From positions 227,435,034 through 227,499,033 of the forward strand of contig NC_050097.1 of assembly GCF_902167145.1 (NCBI RefSeq): a DNA stretch of 64,000 bases, in the 5' to 3' direction. A program made the translations under genes and the position numbers. The notes beneath the pieces are model-generated. The model did no database searches, was not told where the DNA came from, and saw only the letters and a program-made list of their open reading frames with translations. Shown one piece after another: positions 57,660 through 64,000 of this stretch; the stretch's first letter is position 1, and the number at the start of each line of letters is the position of its first letter. The stretch is from Zea mays. Its lineage: Eukaryota; Streptophyta; Magnoliopsida; Poales; Poaceae.

Positions 57660-58079
57660 AGAAATCTAGAAGCAGGTAACTACTTAACCTGATAAGTAAA
57701 ATGAATTTTTAAGGATCCACTCATAGAAAGCTTTTCTGCAAAAAGAGTCTTTGAATCTTGATAAGCTTTACCTTGATTCCCAAAGGCCAACATATCCTTG
57801 AGAGTCTTTTTCCTTAGACGGGTAAGACTTGCGAAAGTACACTCCGTACTCAGGGTTTTCAAACCCATGTTGTTGTAGGTGATGAAACTGCTGAGTTTTG
57901 TTGTTTCTGCTCGAAGGTTGTCCCAAAACAGGAGGAGGATAACTAAGAACTACCTGGGGAAGGTGTTTTTCCTTCCTACGATGTAATAAGTTTAAGCACT
58001 CAGTACTCGGTTATGTAATAATCAACTCTTTCTATATTATACTTATGAATGTAAATTATGTTATTGTAATCCTTTCCGC
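57660..58079. other. Unassigned retroelement-like sequence
   Basis: No domain found. Probably a continuation of the minus-strand element whose gag follows at 58080-58433, but the only support is adjacency. Confidence 0.3.
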
Positions 58080-58433
58080 TTACTCCGATGGTGTGTAATG
58101 TCTGCGTTATGGGATTAGTGCTCTTGGGCGATATATGGAGATACAGATAATCGGATCTGCCGAGCCATTGAGCGGACCTGCATGACTGTCTGAGGTCCTT
58201 AGGCCAAATATCTTGGGAGGTTCCGTGGCAGCTGCGGATCTATTGATCAAGTTCATTATCTTGTGGTGGGGGTCGATGACCTTTCTCTTCTAGCTTTGTG
58301 CCTCTCGGAGAAGTGCATCTTCATTTTGGTTCTGATTTATGGGAGCGAGAACAGAACCAACTGTTGTAGTCTTCTTGAGAAGCATGACGAAGCTCTTTTT
58401 GGTAGTCATGAGTTCATCGGCGGCGGGCACCAA
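58080..58433 (-). pseudogene. Gag N-terminal remnant of a Tat-type gypsy element
   Basis: On the minus strand, just after the primer site (58432-58422, TGGTGCCCGCC), a frame reads MTTKKSFVMLLKKTTTVGSV and then APINQNQNEDALLREAQS before a TAG. The stretch behind it is open only in pieces. Confidence 0.55.
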
Positions 58434-59128
58434 TGTTGTTCACTTGTTTTTGATTTATGAAGGATATCAAAAAGAAGCCAACACAAATTAATTGGTTTTA
58501 AGCTTCATCCTTTAACTAACTCTTTTTTAGAGATTAGTTAAATGATGAACATAAGGAACATAAAGGAGTAATATCAAGAATAAGTCATTAAATGTAGATG
58601 AAGGAATGGGTAACTCATCTTGATATTTTATTACATTGCTTCATTCCTGACAATGTAACAAACAATTACAAATATATCTTGGGCTTTATAATCAACACTG
58701 CCAAGGTGAACAGAAAGAATACGACTTCGTAGGCGGAGCGAGAGGATTTCACCTCGACTAGAAGTGTCCCAAATGCATGGCACTGTTCCTCTATTTATAG
58801 TTGTGAGGTACAACTTCATCAAATTTACAATCATGCCCTTAAGCTTATACATATGAATTACAAATTATGCCAATGGCGTTGCTATCTTTTCCCTTTGTTA
58901 TCTTGTTCAACAAGCTTTGAGGGACTTCGCATGGCTCTTGCCAGTTTGTTCATCACATTCACGCGTCGTTGATTCGAAGCTTGTAGATTTGTCTTTGTAC
59001 TTGTGATACCTATACGACAACTTCCGATGAAGGTACTCATCGATATCCAGCCTGTTGCACTTTAAACAGATTCAAGAATGGCTAGCGAGTTAATGTTTTG
59101 AGGACCTTCGGCTTAGAAAGGCCCAACA
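58434..59128 (-). repeat. 5' LTR of a Tat-type gypsy element (695 bp)
   Basis: Plus-strand ends TGTTGTTCACTTG and GGCCCAACA. The primer site TGGTGCCCGCC lies next to the 58434 end. On the minus strand there is a TATA-like AACTATAAATAGAGG at about 58790-58804. Confidence 0.75.
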
Positions 59129-59139
59129 AAAAACCCTTA

Positions 59140-60240
59140 TATTAGTTAAAAGTAAGATGATTCTTATTTTCGGAAACATATTTTGGAAGTCAAGGATATA
59201 TTCTATAATCACTATAAGAAAATTGTGGGCAACGACAAAAATACAAGTTTCTGGTATGACACTTGGTGTGGGGAGAAGATCTTCGACCTCTCGCTTGATA
59301 AAAACATTAATGTTAATCTGGTGATTGATTCATATTGTGAAACTTTGTCTTTTTAGAAGAAATTTGGTTGGCACTGTGGCAGATGAGTGGGAAGCGCTCA
59401 TGAACGGTTGTAACAATTACACTGTGCCTGACTTTGCGGACAGAATGATTTGTCAACTACATAAGAGAGGGTTCATTGTTAAATCTCTCTATTCTTAAAT
59501 TAGGAGCAGTTCTATGAAAGTTCCCTTCGAATTTATTTGGAAAACTAAAATGCCACCAAAAAATCAAGGTCTTTCTTTAGCTTATACTAAAAAAATCTTT
59601 CTAAAGAAAATTTGAGGAAAAAACTAGCAGGGTCCTCTGATTGTTGTTTTATTGCATTTTAGAATCCACTGATCATCCTTTTTTCAATTGTCCAGTTGCC
59701 ACTTTTATATGGAGAGTGGTTCATGTTGCCTTTAATCTAAAAAGCTATGACCAAAACTATGATTCTCTTTTTGGAGATTGGTTGACCAACTTCAATAAAG
59801 ATCTAAAAAGTTTGGTTATTCTAGGTTGTGGGGTTGTTCTCTGGGTCATTTGAAAGACTAGAAATAACATTTGTTTTAACAACAAGAGGCTCATTGAACC
59901 TACTTATGTGATCTTCTTGTCTTATTGGTTGGATTCTTGGGCTATATTGCTGTAAAGGAGAACAAGAAGGATGGTAGAGCTAGGAAGTCAGCAAATCAAA
60001 AAGTTAGCAATTGAAGTCTTCAATCGGTCGCTAGGATGGTCACCATTGGATAGAAGAATTTGTTAGTTCTGGCTGGCTGTATCTATTTGCATCATTCATG
60101 TGATGTACCAAAAAGACTTCTATGTCTGTTGGCATGGTTGCATCCTAGCTCCTGCCCGGTTTTTGTATCGCCTTTGTTGGACCATGTTTGTAATGGTCGG
60201 TGAGTCTGTCCTATGTTGGGTTTGGTCATTTCTTCTCCTT
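59140..60240 (+). pseudogene. LINE (L1-type) 3' fragment with zinc-binding RT domain
   Basis: Reads KNTSFWYDTWCGEKIFDLSL (from about 59227) and TDHPFFNCPVATFIWRVVHV (59668-59727), then LFGDWLTNFNKDLKSLVILG, LWVI, a stop, and KTRNNICFNNKRLIEP: the reverse-transcriptase zinc-binding region at the C-terminus of plant LINE ORF2. Several stops; the reverse transcriptase itself is absent (5' truncated). The 3' end, without a clear poly(A), lies near 60240. Confidence 0.75.
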
Positions 60241-60328
60241 TTCTGAGCACGCTCGATCATAGGAAAAGTATGACACTCTTTTGAACCTCTGTCAGGATAG
60301 TCGTAGTGCCGGTCGTACCACTCAGTGG

Positions 60329-60953
60329 TGTCTGTGGGGGACAGATATCCCCCGGGTCCACTGGAAGGGTAAAAGACCTCACGAGAGGCCCAAGGGCCCA
60401 ATAAATCGTAATGCCATTCCTTCGTGGGCCTGGGGAGGGACAATCAGTAAAGCAGGATGATGTAAGGCCGGATTGGTGCAAGCCCGGACAGCCCACAGCG
60501 TTGAGCAAGCGACCACAACAAGGATCTGACTTTCCCGCGCTGGAGCCCCATGCAACGGAACCAGGCGATGATAGGTCGGCAGAATCATAGGAAGATAGAC
60601 TCAAACAGTTCACTATCTTTTAGGTGCACATTGTTATCATATCCACGTGTATTGCCCCATGGTCAAATATATAAGGCCTAGGGGGCACCCCTTCAAAAGG
60701 ATCAATCCCATCATTCAACCATCCACCTCAACTCTCCACGTTCTCGCTTTAGAGAGCTACCTTGTAACCCATTGCACAAAGCATACTCACCAGGACGTAG
60801 GGTGTTACGCATCTCTAAGCGGCCCGATCCTGTAAACATTGTCCATTGTCTCTCGTGCATCTGGCACGAACCATTTTGCTACAGTCGGCGACACCGTCCT
60901 ACTCCTAAAACACCTTGAGGGGCAACCCCGGGTGTGCGGTTGGACCCAAAACA
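60329..60953 (+). repeat. 5' LTR of gypsy element (625 bp)
   Basis: Begins TGTCTGTGGGGGACAG and ends GACCCAAAACA. Contains a TATA-like AAATATATAAGGCC at about 60666-60679. The left edge is chosen on TG and the typical GTGGGGGACAGATATCCCCC. Confidence 0.75.
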
Positions 60954-60961
60954 CGGATAGC

Positions 60962-60979
60962 TGGCGCGCCAGGTAGGGG
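60962..60979 (+). other. Primer-binding site of gypsy element
   Basis: TGGCGCGCCAGGTAGGGG, eight bases inside the LTR edge. Confidence 0.8.
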
Positions 60980-61005
60980 GTGTTTCGACGATCCAAGCTA
61001 GCTCA

Positions 61006-62106
61006 ATGGCCGTCACATTCCACAGCAAGATCACCCTCCGTCCCGGATCCGTATTCTGCTTTGGAACAATCTCATCCATAGCAGATGAAGAGGGAACTCT
61101 ACACCGCATTGCAGATCCGCCGAAAAAGAAGTCTCCTCCAACAAACTTCGAAAATACCGGAGAAGCGCAACCTCCAGCTCTCCGAAAAAAGATCGCCTTC
61201 AGAAACTCAGGGGCCGAGGGCCCGCTGACCCGGAGAACTCCACTGTCTACTTCCCCGACGAAAGAATGGACACAGGTCGCAAGGAAGAAAGAGGCCGGGA
61301 GAAAGCAAGTTGCTCTTTTTGTTCCTCCGCCCTCAAAGGAGAGCAGAAAAAAGATCGTCACGACCGTCGTACCATTCTACCCCGACATCCTCTTCATCGG
61401 GAGAGTGGAGTCGCCCCCCATCTCCGACGACGAGCCGACCGCGCCCGGAGAAGAACCACCTCAGCGGGAATTCCGCCGACGGAGAAACCGGCGTCGAAAC
61501 ATTCGGCGACACCACGAGGCCGGAGAACGGGATCCGGAGCAACCTGTTTCGCGGGACGAGGTCTCAGAGATAGGAGAAACTCCGGAGGAACGCGTCTTCA
61601 GAGAACGAAGGAACTCCCGACGACGTGAACGCCGCCGGGCTCAGGAACAAGCCGAGCAAGATGCAAGGCAACGCCGGGAGAATCCACTCTTCGGGCGCAA
61701 CCTGAATCCCGACTTCGCCCGAGCCATGAACACGCCAAGTGAAGTTGGAGGAGTACTAGCTCGGATAGCTAATGGACTCCCTCGGACTCCCGACGCCGAA
61801 GGCTATCGACGACTGTTCACTCAGGCAGCCAACCATCTTCTACCGCTCGCTCACCCGCCGAACGATCTACGACACGCTATCAACAGCCGTCGGGACACGC
61901 GAAGTTCCATCAATGCTTCGCGTGAACGACGGCATGAGAACGAGATCCGCCGCCGGGAGGAGTACGACAGAGATCATGGCATCCCAGCTCGGAGCCAGGC
62001 CACCAGAACTGAGTCGGCAACGGCCTCAACTGGCGGTACTACCCGGGGACGGTCGAGGAACCACAACAACTACTCCCCTCCCCGGGGCAGACATCATCCC
62101 CGATGA
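61006..62106 (+). CDS. Gag N-terminal part of gypsy element, ends at in-frame TGA
   Basis: ATG at 61006, 26 bases after the primer site, opens a 366-codon frame. It has an N-terminal segment with LRPGSVFCFGTISSIADEEG, then long Arg/Glu-rich stretches (REFRRRRNRRRNIRRHHEAG, RERRNSRRRERRRAQEQAEQ), helical and probably RNA-binding, and ends PPRGRHHPR with TGA at 62104-62106. The next gag block begins seven codons later in the same frame (62125), so the stop splits one protein. Confidence 0.8.
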   Translation: MAVTFHSKITLRPGSVFCFGTISSIADEEGTLHRIADPPKKKSPPTNFENTGEAQPPALRKKIAFRNSGAEGPLTRRTPLSTSPTKEWTQVARKKEAGRKQVALFVPPPSKESRKKIVTTVVPFYPDILFIGRVESPPISDDEPTAPGEEPPQREFRRRRNRRRNIRRHHEAGERDPEQPVSRDEVSEIGETPEERVFRERRNSRRRERRRAQEQAEQDARQRRENPLFGRNLNPDFARAMNTPSEVGGVLARIANGLPRTPDAEGYRRLFTQAANHLLPLAHPPNDLRHAINSRRDTRSSINASRERRHENEIRRREEYDRDHGIPARSQATRTESATASTGGTTRGRSRNHNNYSPPRGRHHPR

Positions 62107-62124
62107 CAGGAGGACACGTGTGGA

Positions 62125-63831
62125 GTGTCTGCTCTTACTCCACGCCTTAGGGCCATCCAATGCCCCCCTAACTTCAAGGTATCCAATGTCGATAAATATG
62201 AACCTAAGCAGGATCCAGGGGGATGGCTAGTCGTCTACACCACCGCTGCTCGGGCCGCCGGGGCGTCCGAGGACGTGATGACCGCGTACTTACCCATTGT
62301 CCTCGGGCAAGACGCGCTGCAATGGCTGCGACATATACCCCGACACTGCATCGACGATTGGGGCGATTTCAGTCGGCGCTTCACCGCCAATTTTCAGTCC
62401 CTCTCCGACAAACCGGCGCAACCATGGGACCTCAAATCCATCAAGCGCCGGGGGGACGAAACTCTCCGGTCATACCTCAAAAGGTTCCAGACCATGAGAA
62501 ATTGTATCCCTGAGGTCACGGAGGCGGCTGTGATCGAGGACTTCTACAGAGAATCCAATGACTCGGCTTTCGTCCGAGCCATATTACAGAAGGCGCCGAC
62601 TACCTCCGAGGAGCTGTTCCGGGAAGCCGACCTCTACATCACCGCCGACGAGCGAGCCCAGGACCTCATCGGAGGAGCGAAGCCCGCACCGGCAGCACCA
62701 CGACGCGACGCGAACCAGCAACCCGACAAACGCTGGGAGAAGAGACCTCGCGAAGAAGTACACGCCGCCGGACCACCAGCCTCTCGCGCCCGGGGAGGAC
62801 CTCGCGGAGGCGAGCGCACGCTGGACGACATCCTCGACGCCCAGTGCCCGTACCACAAAGACATGCGCCACACTCTTCGGAACTGCCGGGACTTCAAGCA
62901 CTCCGTCGAGCACGGCCGACCCTTCCAACCTCTACCTCCTCCTCCGCCGAGGGGAGGGCCAGAAGAACCACGACAACCCCAGAAGCAGGAGGAGGGAGGA
63001 GGAGGAGCTTTCCCGCGCGTTGACAGGGAGGTCAACGTCATCTTCGGCGGACACGGATCGCAAGAGAACAGAAGACAACAAAAGCTCAACGATCGCCAGA
63101 TATTGGTGGCGACCACCGGTCCTCCCGCCCCATACCGGTGGTCGGAGCACCCGATCACTTTCACTCGGGCGGATCAATGGCTCAACTTCGACCACCCAGG
63201 CAAATACCTGCTCCTCGTTGATCCGGTGATCCGAGAGAGCAGGGTGAAGAAGGTGTTAGTGGACGGGGGGAGCAGCATCAACGTCACCTTCCCCCGGACA
63301 CTCCAAGGCATGGGAGTTCACCTCAAAGAGCTCCACGAATCCGACACTCCTTTCTTCGGCATCGTGCCGACTGAAGGAGAATACCCGTTGGGCCACATCT
63401 ACATGCACGTCACCTTCGGAACTCCGGATAACTATAGGACCGAGTTCCTGAGGTTCGAAGTGGCGAACTTCGACTGCGGGTACAACGCCATTATTGGGAG
63501 GCCGAGATTGGCAAAATTCATGGCCATTCTGCATTACACGTACATGATACTGAAGATGCCAGGACCACAAGGAATCATAACTGTGCGCGCTGACTTCCAA
63601 GGCGCCACAGAGTGTTTCCGAGTGGCCATCCAAGCGGCCCTCACCACCAAACCGCCGGCGACTTCTTCGGCGAAGGCGAACTCTAAGCCTGAGGAGGACC
63701 TTGCATCACCGGCGAACGAAGCTCAAGCCGCGACCTCTATGCGGCCGACTGAAGAAACTAAAAGGATCAACCTGGGGTTCGCTGATGAACGCAAGACTAC
63801 TGTCATCAGCTCCAGCCTGGACGACAAATAG
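62125..63831 (+). CDS. Gag core and aspartic protease of gypsy element
   Basis: 568 codons in the frame of the previous piece. Gag core: DKYEPKQDPGGWLVVYTTAA, LPIVLGQDALQWLRHIPRHC, FSRRFTANFQSLSDKPAQPW, KRRGDETLRSYLKRFQTMRN. A Cys/His cluster CPYHKDMRHTLRNC (CxxH spacing unlike the usual CCHC) follows, then Pro-rich PLPPPPPRGGPEEPRQPQK. The protease is KVLVDGGSSINVTFP (Asp-Gly-Gly-Ser-Ser), with NCGYNAIIGRPRL-type closing block (FDCGYNAIIGRPRLAKF). Ends SSSLDDK with TAG at 63829-63831. Confidence 0.85.
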   Translation: MSALTPRLRAIQCPPNFKVSNVDKYEPKQDPGGWLVVYTTAARAAGASEDVMTAYLPIVLGQDALQWLRHIPRHCIDDWGDFSRRFTANFQSLSDKPAQPWDLKSIKRRGDETLRSYLKRFQTMRNCIPEVTEAAVIEDFYRESNDSAFVRAILQKAPTTSEELFREADLYITADERAQDLIGGAKPAPAAPRRDANQQPDKRWEKRPREEVHAAGPPASRARGGPRGGERTLDDILDAQCPYHKDMRHTLRNCRDFKHSVEHGRPFQPLPPPPPRGGPEEPRQPQKQEEGGGGAFPRVDREVNVIFGGHGSQENRRQQKLNDRQILVATTGPPAPYRWSEHPITFTRADQWLNFDHPGKYLLLVDPVIRESRVKKVLVDGGSSINVTFPRTLQGMGVHLKELHESDTPFFGIVPTEGEYPLGHIYMHVTFGTPDNYRTEFLRFEVANFDCGYNAIIGRPRLAKFMAILHYTYMILKMPGPQGIITVRADFQGATECFRVAIQAALTTKPPATSSAKANSKPEEDLASPANEAQAATSMRPTEETKRINLGFADERKTTVISSSLDDK

Positions 63832-64000
63832 GAAGACGCGCTCGTCCAGTTTCTGCAAGATAACCGAGACGTATTCGCATGGCAACCTGCGGATATGCCG
63901 GGAGTCCCAAGAGAACTGGCCGAGCACAAACTGAAGGTCTATCCCCAGGCAAGGCCGATCCGACAAAAACTACGTCGTTTCACGCCCGACAAGAGAGAGG
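63832..64000 (+). pseudogene. Start of reverse transcriptase region, same frame, cut by window edge
   Basis: After the TAG the frame continues EDALVQFLQDNRDVFAWQPA, DMPGVPRELAEHKL, RPIRQKLRRFTPDKRE: the linker (NRDVFAW..DMPGV) and N-terminal start of gypsy reverse transcriptase. Confidence 0.8.

Larger units (their letters stand above)
60329..64000 (+). mobile_element. Ty3/gypsy element, 5' half, runs off right edge
   Basis: LTR 60329-60953, primer site TGGCGCGCCAGGTAGGGG (60962-60979), gag, protease, and the start of reverse transcriptase. The primer site and GC-rich gag are those of the RIRE2/Huck-like type, by memory of the families. Only two in-frame stops are seen in 2.99 kb, so the element is far less decayed than the other gypsy copies. 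Confidence 0.85.

Noticed and set aside
61266..63164. Long frames in other phases of the right-edge gypsy element (up to 223 codons)
   Set aside because: GC-rich shadows of gag; no domain, whereas the main frame has gag and protease motifs.

Overview
The window reads as nuclear DNA of a large-genome grass, most likely maize (Zea) or a close Andropogoneae relative. Nested LTR retrotransposons dominate, many LTRs carry the CACCGGAC(A/T)GTCCGGTG-type palindromes typical of maize Sirevirus-like elements, and the only convincing host gene has short GT-AG exons and a GC-rich grass codon style. I see no bacterial, viral-pathogen, CRISPR or tRNA/rRNA features.

Layout. 1-1608: 5' end of a minus-strand Ty3/gypsy element (LTR, primer site, open gag that leaves the window). 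2177-6930: decayed gypsy fragments, apparently a Tat-type reverse transcriptase piece joined to a different gypsy integrase. 6931-7948: dead plant-mobile-domain (PMD) gene on the minus strand, cut by a decayed Tat-type gypsy element (7949-12603). 12604-20310: LTR fragments carrying two solo LTRs, both with intact CAAAG target duplications (14144-15462 and 16775-20026); the second sits inside an LTR of its own family. 20331-22370: 3' part of a Tat-type element with an extra, apparently spliced, coiled-coil ORF and a tandem repeat.

22371-48764 is one minus-strand chromodomain gypsy element (Tekay/Prem1-like) interrupted twice: its left LTR by a gag-only copia-type element (23086-29227, TSD AAGGC), and its integrase by a full-length Sirevirus-like copia element (33163-42034, TSD GAAAT) whose two LTRs are almost identical, so it is the youngest layer. 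48765-50330 holds more LTR debris.

50752-54103 is an intact seven-exon apyrase (GDA1/CD39 nucleoside phosphatase) gene of 462 codons, with a MITE-like element in intron 1. Downstream come LTR fragments, a Stowaway MITE (57101-57299), a CACTA transposon terminus (to 57659), another gypsy LTR (58434-59128), a LINE 3' fragment (59140-60240) and, from 60329 to the right edge, the 5' half of a fairly well preserved gypsy element (LTR, primer site, gag, protease, start of reverse transcriptase) with two in-frame stops.

The genes do not form a pathway. Insertion order can be read from nesting: gypsy host first, gag-only copia later, Sirevirus-like copia last. I found no clearly new biological system. 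The best leads are the gag-only copia element with multiplied polypurine tracts, the extra ORF of the Tat fragment, a long open frame kept in both LTRs of the gypsy host, and palindromes shared between unrelated element families.
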